Part shown: positions 1 through 8,104 of the stretch, in pieces
How positions within the stretch are numbered: the first letter of the stretch is position 1
Layout: every line of letters starts with the position of its first letter
NCBI GenBank assembly: GCA_903828675.1
Contig: CAIKND010000003.1
Coordinates: forward strand, 1 to 32,887
Direction: 5' to 3'
From: an uncultured Acidobacteriaceae bacterium
GTDB taxonomy: Bacteria; Acidobacteriota; Terriglobia; Terriglobales; Acidobacteriaceae
DNA: 32,887 nucleotides
The notes under the pieces: model-generated
The model's database searches: none
Seen by the model: the letters and a program-made list of their open reading frames with translations, nothing else
What the model was told of the DNA's origin: nothing
Translations under genes and position numbers: made by a program

Positions 1-189
1 AGGCTCCAAAAGGCCTCTGCAGGCGCTACGCGAAGCCGCTTGAACCCTATCTCTCCCCATTCTTCCAGCCGAAACTCGCCATCTCGCCAGGAAAAACATC
101 TCCATCCTTTTCACTGCGAAAACAAAGGCTTGATCAGAGCTTCCCAGAACCACAATTTGCGTTCCGTTAATCTTCCAACACTCAGCTTT

Positions 190-1773
190 CTAATTCTTGC
201 CCGGCCCCGCCGCACGCACCGCCTCCGGCGCCTCAAACTGGTGGAAGTTAGCCTCAAACCGGCTTGCCAATTCTGCGGCCTGCGCGTCATAAGCTTCCTT
301 GTCGGCCCAGGCGTTCCGTGGATTGAGCACATCTGAAGGCACTCCCGGGCAACTCACCGGGATCTGTAGTCCGAAGGCTGGTTCCTTCACAAACTCCACC
401 CGATCCAGGTCGCCATTCAGGGCGGCGTGGACCAGCGCCCGCGAGATCTTGATGCTCATCCGCTTTCCAACGCCGAACTTCCCGCCGGACCAACCCGTAT
501 TCACAAGCCAGCAGGCAGCCTGGTGCTCATTCAGTCGTTTGCCGAGCATCTCCGCATAAACCCGCGGAGCCAATGGCAGAAACGGGGCGCCGAAACAAGC
601 CGAAAATTCCGGCACCGGCTCCGAACCCAACCCAGCCTCAGTTCCAGCTAGCTTGGCTGTATAGCCCGACAAAAAGTGATACATGGCCTGATCGGGGGTG
701 AGCTTTGCTATCGGCGGCAACACGCCAAAGGCATCTGCCGCCAGAAACATCACGTTGCGCGGGTGCCCGCCCATTCCAGGTACCACCGCGTGCTCGATGT
801 AGCTCACCGGATAGGCTGCGCGCGTATTCTCGGTCAGCTGGGTATCCGTGTAGTCAGGCTCGCAGGTCGCAGGATCGATCACCACATTCTCCAGTACTGA
901 TCCGAACCGAATCGCGTGGTAGATCTGCGGCTCCTTCTCTTCGCTCAGGTCCACGCACTTCGCGTAGCAACCGCCCTCGAAGTTGAAGATGCCAGTCGCG
1001 CTCCAGCCGTGCTCGTCATCGCCGATCAACCGTCTCGCCGGATCCGCCGAAAGAGTTGTCTTGCCGGTTCCAGATAGCCCAAAGAACAACGCAGTCACGC
1101 CCTCCGCGCCCACATTAGCGGAGCAATGCATGGGCAGCACATCGCGTTGCGGCACCAGAAAATTCATGACGCCGAAGATCGACTTCTTCATCTCTCCCGC
1201 ATATTTCGTGCCGCCAACGAGAATGATGTGCCGCGCGAAATCAGCCAGGATGAAGGCCCCCGAGCGGGTTCCGTCACGCTCCGGTATTGCCTCAAACTCA
1301 GGAGCCGCGATGACCGTGAACTCCGGAGTATGTGCGGCCAGTTCTGCCTCGCTCGGACGGACAAAAAGCTGCCGCACAAACAGGGCGTGCCAAGCGTATT
1401 CGGTAATCACCCGAATAGGAAGCCGATAAGCGGGGTCCGCCCCGCTGTAGAGATCCTGAACGAAGCGATCGCGCCCGAGCATGTGTTCGGTCACCCGCTC
1501 CAGCAGCGCGTCAAACCGCTCCTGAGAGATCGCCTGGTTCACGCGGCCCCAGTCGACAAGGGAGTGCGTTAACTCGTTATCAACAATGAATTTGTCTTTG
1601 GGACTTCGTCCGGTGCGCGCGCCCGTAATCGCAACCAGAGCGCCGTTTGCAGCAAGGCGGCCCTCGCCGCGCTGCAATGCGCTCTCAACCAGCTGCGCAA
1701 CTGGCAGATTGGAGTGCACTTGCGGCCCAACCGCTAATGAGTACAGAACTTCCGCAGCCGTAGAGCTAGCCAT
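190..1773 (-). CDS. pckA: Phosphoenolpyruvate carboxykinase (ATP)
   Basis: This cytosolic enzyme converts oxaloacetate and ATP to phosphoenolpyruvate, CO2 and ADP, the first committed step of gluconeogenesis (EC 4.1.1.49). The 527-residue length fits the ATP-dependent family. Visible motifs are [10 protein letters not shown] (residues 53-62, substrate loop), KYAGEMKKS (190-198), the kinase-1 P-loop [11 protein letters not shown] (232-242), the metal-binding GDDEHGW (251-257) and EGGCYAK (266-272). The P-loop form and length separate it from GTP-type PEPCK. The ATG start follows a strong ribosome site, GAAGGAG, 8 bases upstream. It stands alone: the next upstream gene is a small unknown on the same strand about 170 bases away. 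No terminator is evident in the 189 bases downstream. All key residues appear intact. Confidence 0.97.
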   Translation of the reverse strand: MASSTAAEVLYSLAVGPQVHSNLPVAQLVESALQRGEGRLAANGALVAITGARTGRSPKDKFIVDNELTHSLVDWGRVNQAISQERFDALLERVTEHMLGRDRFVQDLYSGADPAYRLPIRVITEYAWHALFVRQLFVRPSEAELAAHTPEFTVIAAPEFEAIPERDGTRSGAFILADFARHIILVGGTKYAGEMKKSIFGVMNFLVPQRDVLPMHCSANVGAEGVTALFFGLSGTGKTTLSADPARRLIGDDEHGWSATGIFNFEGGCYAKCVDLSEEKEPQIYHAIRFGSVLENVVIDPATCEPDYTDTQLTENTRAAYPVSYIEHAVVPGMGGHPRNVMFLAADAFGVLPPIAKLTPDQAMYHFLSGYTAKLAGTEAGLGSEPVPEFSACFGAPFLPLAPRVYAEMLGKRLNEHQAACWLVNTGWSGGKFGVGKRMSIKISRALVHAALNGDLDRVEFVKEPAFGLQIPVSCPGVPSDVLNPRNAWADKEAYDAQAAELASRFEANFHQFEAPEAVRAAGPGKN

Positions 1774-1944
1774 CGACTCAACTCCTTCAAGTATTCAATT
1801 TTAACGATAAGGTATTGTGACATTGGAATGGCCTGCTTGAAAAGCCGGATATTTCGGGGGCGGCGGCATGGAATGTGCCTCGCACTCGGTCAGCTTCTCC
1901 GCGACCGGCACTTCACTTTGCCGCATCCCAAGCGGCTAGTTTGC

Positions 1945-2322
1945 TCAGATAACCACAGGCAACACCGGCATCGAGCCCTGCGCCTTGGCCTCGGCCACAA
2001 CCAAGCCAAGCAACTCCAGTACCTCGGCCACCGTCATCGTATAGATCTCGCGACGCGAGTCGTAGCCTTCTTCCACCAGGTGCTTCAGGTAGAGGCCCGC
2101 AACCTGCGCGGCTATCTGGTCCGTAATCACCATGCCGGTGCGCTGCTTTTGCTCCACCCAGGCGGTGCAGGGCAGGGCAATCCACATGGGGCGGCCGTTC
2201 ACGTCAAACCGCACATCCACGGCATCTGCGTGGCGGGTGGCGATGGCCACCATGGTGCCCTTCCAGCGGCAATGCAAATCCTCGCCGCTCCAGCGATCAG
2301 CAACATGAAAATCTTCGTACAT
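1945..2322 (-). CDS. Hypothetical protein, 125 aa
   Basis: I do not recognise a family. The 125-residue product is soluble, with no signal peptide or membrane segment. The first half (to about residue 65) is rich in beta-forming stretches with paired Trp and Cys residues (WSGEDLHCRWKG, near 12-23). The second half looks helical (ITDQIAAQVAGLYLKHLVEEG, then TMTVAEVLELLGLVVAEAK). It lies upstream of pckA on the same strand but about 170 bases away, so co-transcription is uncertain. A longer open frame on the opposite strand covers the same bases, but its protein is Arg/His-rich and unnatural, so I prefer this strand. The ribosome site (TAGG) is weak. Confidence 0.6.
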   Translation of the reverse strand: MYEDFHVADRWSGEDLHCRWKGTMVAIATRHADAVDVRFDVNGRPMWIALPCTAWVEQKQRTGMVITDQIAAQVAGLYLKHLVEEGYDSRREIYTMTVAEVLELLGLVVAEAKAQGSMPVLPVVI

Positions 2323-2487
2323 GCAGATAGCCTATCGTCCCGGCTCCGCAAGGGCAAGCGGCATGTGCCGTGTTCTTTGATTCGAGCACACAATTTGCCC
2401 TTCACAGCGCGTCGAACCCGCATTGTGACTCCGCCGCCTGTTCCACTGCCTGCTTCTGCCGATGAACCCGGAAAGGGATCTCCAATC

Positions 2488-2676
2488 ATGCAGATTACTG
2501 TTACTGTGTCTGAAGTCATCGTTCGCGAAGCAGCGGCCCGCGGCCTCCCGGTCATCGATTTTGTCGAGTCGCTGATCGACAAAGCGATGAGTGCATCGCA
2601 GGAAAGCCCGGTCCTCGACAGCGCTATCCAGCGCATCCGCGCCCTTCGTGCCGCCTCGCTCGAACCCAGAGGCTAG
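2488..2676 (+). CDS. Small hypothetical protein, 62 aa
   Basis: This short protein begins MQITVTVSEVIVREAAARG and continues with an acidic/helical segment ending in RALRAASLEPRG. The frame stays open far upstream, but the upstream part is antisense to another gene. The ATG here has a plausible ribosome site (AAAGGGA) about 10 bases before it, so I take it as the true start. The pattern of a short beta strand followed by helices recalls small antitoxin or ribbon-helix-helix proteins, but no toxin gene lies beside it and I would not assign a function. It is divergent from the unknown gene that starts at 2322. Confidence 0.5.
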   Translation: MQITVTVSEVIVREAAARGLPVIDFVESLIDKAMSASQESPVLDSAIQRIRALRAASLEPRG

Positions 2677-2815
2677 CTTTTTACAGATCCGCTAACATCC
2701 GCAAGCGGTGGACGCTGCTCTTCGTGCGCTGATAGACTAATGGGGTTGCAGTCGCTGTGCCTCCACCGGTTCGGACCCGCCTGCAAGTCAGCTCAAGAAG
2801 GACATAAAAAACCCC

Positions 2816-3523
2816 GTGGATACTCAAACCCGTCACGCCCTCAAGACAAACAGCTTTGCCCAGGCCACTGCCACTAGTGTTAGTTGGCTTAGCGGTCACC
2901 GCTCCGGCGTTTTGCGTTGGGTCGTCAGTGCAGTTGTCGTTGTTGTTCTGTGCATCGGCGCCATCATTTATTGGAACATCCGCTCCACAGCCGCCAACAG
3001 CGCACTCGGAGCAGCTATGGACGTGTACGACGCGCCCCTGGCTCAGCCCGGCGCTCCGCCTGAATCCGGCGTCTACGCCTCCGCCGCTGATCGTGCCAAG
3101 GAAGCCAATCGCCAGTTTGTAGCCGTGGCTCAGCAGTACGGCTGGCTGTCCGAGGGCTCCAAAGCCCACTACTTTGCCGGAGTCACCTTCCAGGAACTGG
3201 GGCAGAACGCCTCTGCCGAAACCGAGCTGAAGGCAGCCGCCTCGGCGTGGGATCGCAATCTCTCCAACCTGGCAAAACTCGCGCTCGCCGGGTTGTATCA
3301 TCAGACCTCCCGCGATTCCCAGGCCATCGATATTTACAACGCAATCATCGCCAAGCCGTCTGAGACGGTTTCGGCTGGTGTGGCCCAGCTTGACCTAGCC
3401 GACCTCTACGCCGCGCAAGGCAAGACTGAACAGGCCCGCGCCCTCTGGGCAAAGGTCAAGGATGCCGACAAGGAAGGCGCAGCCGGCTCCATTGCCGCGC
3501 AAAAGCTCGGCGCACAACAGTAA
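2816..3523 (+). CDS. Membrane-anchored tetratricopeptide repeat protein
   Basis: The protein has a short cytosolic N-terminus, one hydrophobic segment (about residues 33-54, VVSAVVVVVLCIGAIIYW) and a long C-terminal region of TPR-like helix pairs. Those helices include KAHYFAGVTFQELGQNASAETELKAA, LAKLALAGLYHQTSRDSQAIDIYNAI and LDLADLYAAQGKTEQARALW. The layout resembles YfgM/ancillary SecYEG-translocon-type proteins: one membrane anchor with an exported TPR domain that binds partners. That link is an inference from architecture. The start is GTG, preceded by AAGGA about 12 bases upstream; no better ATG lies near. A strong intrinsic terminator follows 22 bases after the stop, so the gene is probably a single transcription unit. 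Confidence 0.8.
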   Translation: MDTQTRHALKTNSFAQATATSVSWLSGHRSGVLRWVVSAVVVVVLCIGAIIYWNIRSTAANSALGAAMDVYDAPLAQPGAPPESGVYASAADRAKEANRQFVAVAQQYGWLSEGSKAHYFAGVTFQELGQNASAETELKAAASAWDRNLSNLAKLALAGLYHQTSRDSQAIDIYNAIIAKPSETVSAGVAQLDLADLYAAQGKTEQARALWAKVKDADKEGAAGSIAAQKLGAQQ

Positions 3524-3545
3524 GCCGTTTTTTTAGCTCACTCGA

Positions 3546-3580
3546 CTCGCGGAGCCAAAGGTTCCGCGAGTTTTCCTTTT
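3546..3580 (+). terminator. Rho-independent terminator after the TPR gene
   Basis: An 11-bp stem pairs CTCGCGGAGCC (3546-3556) with GGTTCCGCGAG (3560-3570), with one G-T wobble and an AAA loop. A T-rich tract TTTTCCTTTT follows directly. It lies 22 bases after the TPR gene and before the sigma factor gene, so it separates the two units. Confidence 0.85.
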
Positions 3581-3642
3581 GCGCGGCATTGTTCCACAGC
3601 GCGCATCCGAGCATTTTTCACTCCGCCTGCGTCTGGTGGTTC

Positions 3643-4236
3643 ATGAGCGCCAGTCAGGCAGTATTCTCAGGTTGGATGGAAATTCCCGAGACCGCTGCGC
3701 ACGATCGAGACCGTATTCAGGCAGAAGAGGCCACCCTTGCGGCCATGGTCAGCCAGTACGCCGGCGCACTTTACCGCGTGGCTTTCTCCGTCCTGCGCAA
3801 TGCCTCTGATGCTGAAGATGCCGTCCAGGAGGCGTTTCTTCGCGTCCTCCGCCATCGTGACACTCTCGGCGAAGTCCGCGACCAGCGCGTCTGGCTCATC
3901 CGCATCGTGTGGAACATAGTCCTGGACCGCAAACGCCGCGCCAAAACCCGTCCAGAAACCGACGATGTCTCCGAACTCGCCCGCGTGCTGCCGTCCAGCG
4001 GATTGACCGCCGAGCAGATCGCCTCCGCCGCTCAGCACCACGCCCACGTCCTCGGCTGCATTGACAAGCTTCCCGTCAAGGAGCGCCAGGTACTGCAACT
4101 GTCAGCCTTCGAAGAGCTCTCCAGTGTCGAGATCGCACAGGTCCTCGGCATCACTGAGTCCAGCGTCCGCTCCCGCCTCTTTCGCGCCCGTAATTTGATG
4201 GCTGGCCTGCTCAACCATTCAAGGAGTCTGCGATGA
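3643..4236 (+). CDS. RNA polymerase sigma factor, ECF (sigma-70) family
   Basis: This is a two-domain ECF sigma factor that directs RNA polymerase to a specific promoter set. Region 2 spans about residues 36-100 (QYAGALYRVAFSVLRNASDAEDAVQEAFLRV, then RVWLIRIVWNIVLDRKRR). Region 4 spans about 140-190 (CIDKLPVKERQVLQLSAFEELSSVEIAQVLGITESSVRSRLFRAR), with a clear helix-turn-helix ending in the SSVRSRLFRAR recognition helix. The usual DAEDAVQEAFLR signature is present. The start is uncertain: ATG at 3643 or 3676 are both possible, and the frame is open to 3589. The stop overlaps the next start as ATGA, so the two genes are translationally coupled. The downstream membrane protein is the obvious candidate regulator. 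Confidence 0.93.
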   Translation: MSASQAVFSGWMEIPETAAHDRDRIQAEEATLAAMVSQYAGALYRVAFSVLRNASDAEDAVQEAFLRVLRHRDTLGEVRDQRVWLIRIVWNIVLDRKRRAKTRPETDDVSELARVLPSSGLTAEQIASAAQHHAHVLGCIDKLPVKERQVLQLSAFEELSSVEIAQVLGITESSVRSRLFRARNLMAGLLNHSRSLR

Positions 4237-4766
4237 ATCCTTACTCTCAGAACGCCTCCGGCCAGAATTCCGTCTCCGCTACCGTTGATGCAACGCTGCG
4301 TCTGGTCGCCAACCTCCCCGCACCCCAGGGCATTGAAGACCGCATATTGGTCGGTCTGCGCACCGCTCCGCGCACCGCCCGCGTTCTCCATTGGCCCGTC
4401 CCATTGCGCTCATCCACCGGTGCGGCCGGCAGTTGGATGCGCAGCGCCGCCGCCGCCGCCATTGTCATGGTCGTGGCCGGAGGTGGATGGGGCATTTACA
4501 CCCACGTTCAGCCCCCGCAGCCAAACAGGGTCATCGTCATGCCGCAGCGCATGGCCGCTCCCGGCGGATTCTCAAGCGCCGGAGCCATGCGCACCCCGCA
4601 AACCCTCAACGGCCCCGTGATCGCACAACCGGCAGCAGCCTCCTCGGTTCAGCTCAAGCCGCTCAAAAAGGCCGCTGCGCATCCCGCGACAACGCCGCCA
4701 CGTCATCCGCGCCCAGTCGCAACCGCCAAAGCCGACGCCCAGCTTAGCGCGCCCCCAGCGCAGTAG
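4233..4766 (+). CDS. Single-pass membrane protein, possible anti-sigma factor
   Basis: The 177-residue product has a cytosolic N-terminal part (1-68), one hydrophobic segment (about 69-91, AAAAAIVMVVAGGGWGIYT) and a Pro/Ala/Lys-rich, probably disordered exported tail. Its ATG overlaps the sigma factor stop codon, with AAGGAG 7 bases upstream inside that gene. Coupling to an ECF sigma gene and one-membrane topology are typical of anti-sigma factors. The N-terminal segment does contain the short helix-like ATLRLVANLPAPQGIEDRILVGL. However, it lacks the HxxxCxxC zinc motif and I recognise no anti-sigma domain, so the role is inferred from context alone. Confidence 0.75.
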   Translation: MNPYSQNASGQNSVSATVDATLRLVANLPAPQGIEDRILVGLRTAPRTARVLHWPVPLRSSTGAAGSWMRSAAAAAIVMVVAGGGWGIYTHVQPPQPNRVIVMPQRMAAPGGFSSAGAMRTPQTLNGPVIAQPAAASSVQLKPLKKAAAHPATTPPRHPRPVATAKADAQLSAPPAQ

Positions 4767-4797
4767 AGCCTTTCTCCAACCCACAAAAGCCTCGTGC

Positions 4798-4834
4798 CCC
4801 ATCCTTTCAGCGTTTTTTGCGGGAAGGGTGGGAC
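4798..4834. repeat. Intergenic hairpin repeat, type A copy 1
   Basis: A GTGCCCC lead-in is followed by an imperfect stem: CCCATCCTTTC pairs, with wobble pairs, to GGAAGGGTGGG. The inner part is AGCG-TTTTTTG-CG. It sits between two convergent genes (ends at 4766 and 4891). Related copies lie at 8864, 14371 and 15885. It could serve as a bidirectional transcript end. Confidence 0.7.
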
Positions 4835-4890
4835 AGCAATCAACTAAACCCCGCGTCTTTCTATTCCCTATTCATGGGCTACAAGTTCCC

Positions 4891-5235
4891 CTATGCGTCC
4901 TTCGCAACCGCCCGAATCACCATCCCCAGCAGCGCCAGCACCACCGCGCCCCAGAACGCCGGAAAGAACCCCCGCACAATAAACCCGCGCACGATGCTCG
5001 ACGCCACCAGGATCATCAGCCCGTTGATCACCAGCAGAAACAGCCCTAGCGTGACAATGCTCAGCGGGAAGGTGATGATCTTCAGCACCAGCCCCACCGT
5101 CGCATTCAACAGCCCGATCACCAGCGACGCAATCAGCGCCGGCCACAGCCCTTCTACGTGAAACCCGGGCACGATCTTGGAGACAATCAACAGCGCCACC
5201 GCGCTTAACAGCCATTGAACCAGCAGACTACCCAT
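4891..5235 (-). CDS. Phage holin family / DUF360 membrane protein
   Basis: The 114-residue protein is almost entirely hydrophobic, with about four membrane segments: LVQWLLSAVALLIVSKIVPG, PALIASLVIGLLNATVGLV, TFPLSIVTLGLFLLVINGLM and FWGAVVLALLGMVIRAV. The motif pattern IVPGFHVEG, then GLLNATVGLVLK, then TFPLSIVTLGLFLLVINGLM is typical of the Phage_holin_4_2 (DUF360) family. That family is chromosomal in many bacteria and has no proven function. The start is set by a near-perfect ribosome site, AAGGAGG, 9 bases before the ATG. A longer reading frame extends upstream but covers antisense DNA of another gene. It is not part of a recognisable phage. Confidence 0.9.
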   Translation of the reverse strand: MGSLLVQWLLSAVALLIVSKIVPGFHVEGLWPALIASLVIGLLNATVGLVLKIITFPLSIVTLGLFLLVINGLMILVASSIVRGFIVRGFFPAFWGAVVLALLGMVIRAVAKDA

Positions 5236-5454
5236 TTCGTAGATCCTCCTTGAAGCGGTGCTGCCTCCAGCGTGTTCAGCCCGGTGGCGGCAATCAATCT
5301 TCGCTGTAAACCGTATAGCATGAAACGCAGACAGTGGAATGGTCTGTCTGCCGCAGTCGGAGTTTTCAAGACCTTTCGCGTTGCGCAGGGTCAAACAACA
5401 AAGGCCCCAAGGCGCCGGTGCACTGTCCTGCCCCACCTCCAAGGAACGATCTAG

Positions 5455-6303
5455 ATGACCTCTCGACGGTTCGCACTGCTTGCCGGTCTCGTCCTGCCCA
5501 TGCTGCCGGCTCTGGCACAGCGACCGCCCAGCCCCCCTCTGCCCGACATTCATCAGCTCATGCACGAGGTCCAGGATCACCAGAAGCAGCTTGAGAAGGT
5601 GCGCGAAAACTATACCTACAGCTCTCTCGTAACCGTCCAGGACATCGACCAAAACGGCAAAGTCTCCAAGACCGAGTCCACCGAGCACGAGGACTTCTTC
5701 GTCAACGGCCACCTCATCCGCCGCATCGTCAAGAAGAACGGTCAGCCCCTCAACGAGCACGACCAGCAAAAGGAGACCGAGCACGTTACCAAACAGGTCG
5801 AGAAGGCGGAGAAGACACCCTCCGATCAGCCGCTCGAGGGCCAGTCCATTACCGTCAGCCGCGTCCTGGAAATCATGGATGTGCGTAATCCGCGCCGTCA
5901 GGTCTACCGCGGCCGGGCCACCATCCTCTTTGACTTCATAGGCCGCAAAGACGCCAAGACCCACGGCCTGGCTGAGGACGCCTCAAAGAAACTCCAAGGC
6001 ACCATGTGGGTGGATGAAGCCGACCGCCAGGTGGCCCATCTTGAAGTCAGCTTCAATGACAACTTCCGCGTCGCAGGCGGCCTTTTAGCCACCATTCAAA
6101 AGGGGTCAAACTTCAATTTCGACCAGTCCCCTGTCAACGGCGAATTATGGCTCCCCACCGGAGGCGAAGGCTCTCTGCAGGCCCGCCTTTTGCTCGTCAA
6201 AGGGATCCGACAGCACTTCACCGAGCGCAACTACGACTTCAAGCGTTTCCGCGTAGAAACTCAGCAAACCAAAGACGCCAGGATCGCTCCAGAGAAGAAG
6301 TAG
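5455..6303 (+). CDS. Secreted hypothetical protein, LolA-like fold suspected
   Basis: The N-terminus (residues 1-21, TSRRFALLAGLVLPMLPALAQ) is a signal peptide ending at an Ala-x-Ala-type site, so the protein is exported. The remainder is charged and rich in beta-forming repeats. YTYSSLVTVQDIDQNGKV, a Glu/Lys-rich central helix (residues 100-125) and GTMWVDEADRQVAHLEVSF followed by GELWLPTGGEG suggest an outer-membrane-lipoprotein-sorting (LolA/LolB-like) beta sheet. This is a resemblance, not an identification. The ATG follows AAGGA at 8 bases. It is divergent from the holin-family gene across about 220 bases, and a small unknown gene follows 37 bases downstream on the same strand. Confidence 0.78.
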   Translation: MTSRRFALLAGLVLPMLPALAQRPPSPPLPDIHQLMHEVQDHQKQLEKVRENYTYSSLVTVQDIDQNGKVSKTESTEHEDFFVNGHLIRRIVKKNGQPLNEHDQQKETEHVTKQVEKAEKTPSDQPLEGQSITVSRVLEIMDVRNPRRQVYRGRATILFDFIGRKDAKTHGLAEDASKKLQGTMWVDEADRQVAHLEVSFNDNFRVAGGLLATIQKGSNFNFDQSPVNGELWLPTGGEGSLQARLLLVKGIRQHFTERNYDFKRFRVETQQTKDARIAPEKK

Positions 6304-6340
6304 CCATTAGCGCCCCGCCCCATCCGTTAGAGTGGAATTC

Positions 6341-6637
6341 ATGTTCGTGCGCCGCCTCTCCATCCAACGACTCGACGCCTCCGGCGCGCTTCACCCCTGC
6401 CCTATCCACTGGATCGATAACTTCGCCATGCGCAACTTCACCAACGACGCAGTCTTCGACGACACCCTCCCCGCCGCCGACGGACTGCTCGAAGCCGGCA
6501 CCCGCGTCCCCATCGACCGCCTCCAGCCCGCCATGGAAAACTGGTTTCGCCGCAAAGGCTATCTAAAGCCCGACGAACGCCTTCAAGTAACTGAGATTGC
6601 TCAGGTCCAGGCGGTTCGCCCTAATTGGCAGTGTTGA
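6341..6637 (+). CDS. Small hypothetical protein, 98 aa
   Basis: I do not recognise it. The 98-residue product is soluble, with no signal peptide. It includes HWIDNFAMRNFTNDAVFDD and a C-terminal piece with WFRRKGYLKPDERL. Codon use is strongly biased to G/C in third positions, like the neighbouring genes, which argues that it is real. The ATG at 6341 has AGTGGA about 5 bases upstream; a GTG at 6332 is an alternative. Its last 17 bases overlap the 3' end of the convergent gene ending at 6621. It probably shares a transcript with the secreted protein gene just upstream. Confidence 0.6.
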   Translation: MFVRRLSIQRLDASGALHPCPIHWIDNFAMRNFTNDAVFDDTLPAADGLLEAGTRVPIDRLQPAMENWFRRKGYLKPDERLQVTEIAQVQAVRPNWQC

Positions 6638-7280
6638 TCGTTACAAGGTTCACGATTACCCGTTGCTGGTTGTCCGGATTGGTCAAATAATCTGCCGATT
6701 TCTGCACCAGGGCATCTGCGCTCTGGACCACTTGTGAGCAAACAAATGCGGCCGATGCGACCTTCCCGTCCCCTGCTGCTTTGGCAACCGCGCCGCAACC
6801 GAAAATCAGTGGCGTATAAATCAGATGAACGCCACCAGTAATGATCCCCATCAGCGTCTTCTGGGCCACTATGCTGGTCAGCAGCGAGTACCTCTGAGCC
6901 TTGGCCAACCCGCTGTCTCGTGACCGGTATACCTGCTCGAACTGCGGCGCAAGGTTAATAATATTGCTCGCCAGCGATGCCACCGTCGCCACATTTCCAA
7001 TCACATTGGCAGTCGTTCCAACCACCTGGTAAGCAGTCGCCCACCGCGCGCTGATTACCATGCCGCGGAAGTTCCCAGCCACGTTCAAAGCAGCCGTGTC
7101 CGTCATCCAGTCGTAGCTGCGAAACGCCTCTAGTCCTGTAATGGCTCTAAAGCCGTTAGCCGCGTAACTCACATTGCCAAGGACCTTGTCGGTCGCATGG
7201 GCTACATGGACCATCACATCAGGATTAAGCCCCATGAACTGTACCTCGCTTGGTATGGGTGTAGACTCTACTGTGATCAT
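6621..7280 (-). CDS. Hypothetical protein with hydrophobic segments, follows lysozyme gene
   Basis: The 219-residue product has no signal peptide but several hydrophobic or small-residue stretches: about residues 83-112 (AYQVVGTTANVIGNVATVASLASNIINL) and 136-170 (SIVAQKTLMGIITGGVHLIYTPLIFGCGAVAKAAG). These could insert in a membrane. The frame is open further upstream, but that part overlaps the lysozyme gene, so ATG at 7280 is preferred; its ribosome site is weak. The gene lies 34 bases after the GH24 lysozyme gene on the same strand, so the two are likely co-transcribed. It could be a lysozyme partner (immunity, export helper or holin-like), but I recognise no family. GC content is visibly lower than in its neighbours. 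Confidence 0.7.
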   Translation of the reverse strand: MITVESTPIPSEVQFMGLNPDVMVHVAHATDKVLGNVSYAANGFRAITGLEAFRSYDWMTDTAALNVAGNFRGMVISARWATAYQVVGTTANVIGNVATVASLASNIINLAPQFEQVYRSRDSGLAKAQRYSLLTSIVAQKTLMGIITGGVHLIYTPLIFGCGAVAKAAGDGKVASAAFVCSQVVQSADALVQKSADYLTNPDNQQRVIVNLVTINTAN

Positions 7281-7314
7281 TGCACTTATGTCAAAGTGAG
7301 CCAGGAACGCCCCC

Positions 7315-7773
7315 CTACGCCGCCTTCTTGCGCTCCACCGCTCCACCGTTCCACAGCACAACCTCAGCCTCGCGCCGCGCCTTCAACCCTGCATTTTCCT
7401 CGCCCCCGGCCACATCCCAACGCAGCAACTGCTCCGCAGCTTCCTCATAGCGCCCATGGTTCAGAACCTTCAGCAGCGTCGAAGAGCCCAGCCTCCCCGA
7501 CCCCAGGTTGAAACAGAAATCCACCAGCGCATCGAACTGACCCTGCGTCAGCTCCACCTTCACCAGCCGCTCCACCGCCTGCTCGGCTTCGCGCAAATCG
7601 CTCACCAGGATCTCCCCCGCCTGCGCCTCCGTCACTCCCAGCGCAAACGACTCCGGATGCAGCAACCGGTGCCCATACCCAATCGTCGGAAACCCATTCA
7701 CATCCAGATATGTACAACTCCGAAATCCCTCTGACTGCTTCATCAGCTCCAGTCCTGCCGCGCTCAGCTTCAT
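7315..7773 (-). CDS. Phage-type lysozyme (glycoside hydrolase family 24)
   Basis: This enzyme cleaves the beta-1,4 bond between N-acetylmuramic acid and N-acetylglucosamine in peptidoglycan (EC 3.2.1.17). The T4/P22-type catalytic region is clear: SEGFRSCTYLDVNGFPTIGYGH, with Glu15, Asp24 and Thr30 at the spacing of the T4 triad (11, 20, 26). LTQGQFDALVDFCFNLGSGRL, the family's conserved helix, follows. At 152 residues it matches the family length. There is no signal peptide, so it would need another route to reach the wall. A very strong ribosome site (CAGGGAGGAAGT) sets the start. No phage structural genes are nearby, so it is either a domesticated endolysin or a secreted antibacterial enzyme. 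Confidence 0.95.
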   Translation of the reverse strand: MKLSAAGLELMKQSEGFRSCTYLDVNGFPTIGYGHRLLHPESFALGVTEAQAGEILVSDLREAEQAVERLVKVELTQGQFDALVDFCFNLGSGRLGSSTLLKVLNHGRYEEAAEQLLRWDVAGGEENAGLKARREAEVVLWNGGAVERKKAA

Positions 7774-8104
7774 ACTTCCTCCCTGCCACAGATGGCAATA
7801 AATTCACGCTAGCAGGATCTTCGAATTAATCTGCAAACCGGCTTCTTGCAAAATCCGCCTTGCCGCGCCAGGCAGTCTCCGGCGTACCATACTCTGAATT
7901 CCCTCCTTGGGGTCAAAATAATCCGCGTTTGCACCATTTATGGTGCAAAACGTAACTCGCACAAGAGCAAAGACTTAACCAGTGTTTGCTCGGAACTCAC
8001 GCGTTTTCAACAAAAATACCCGTATCGATCTCGCCAATGGATAGGCACTGATAGTGCCGAGTTGGTAAAATCGGTGGATGGTGATAAAACGGAAATCACG
8101 CAAC
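7774..8104. other. Divergent intergenic spacer between lysozyme and rlpA-like genes
   Basis: This 331-base region has no convincing gene. It holds the perfect palindrome at 7928-7949 and a second 6-bp hairpin with a GAT loop (GGCACT 8044-8049, AGTGCC 8053-8058). No clear -35/-10 pair could be fixed for either gene. Confidence 0.5.
7928..7949. promoter_or_regulatory. Perfect palindrome, candidate operator
   Basis: TTTGCACCA (7928-7936) and TGGTGCAAA (7941-7949) form an exact 9-bp inverted repeat around TTTA. The size and spacing fit a dimeric repressor site between two divergent genes. No adjacent regulator gene is present. A hairpin in RNA is also possible, but no T-tract follows. Confidence 0.45.

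Noticed and set aside
1..189. A gene in the first 189 bases
   Set aside because: The only frames run on antisense through pckA. I see no gene or clear terminator there.
1828..2487. Long open frame leading into the small gene at 2488
   Set aside because: Its protein is Arg/His-rich and unnatural and lies antisense to a more natural frame at 1945-2322. Only the last 62 codons look real.
5236..5964. Upstream extension of the holin-family gene to 357 residues
   Set aside because: It runs antisense through the secreted protein gene at 5455, and the strong ribosome site marks the start at 5235.
7315..7773. Prophage remnant
   Set aside because: Only a lysozyme gene is phage-like; there are no structural, integrase or regulatory phage genes, and the holin-family gene at 4891 belongs to a common chromosomal family.
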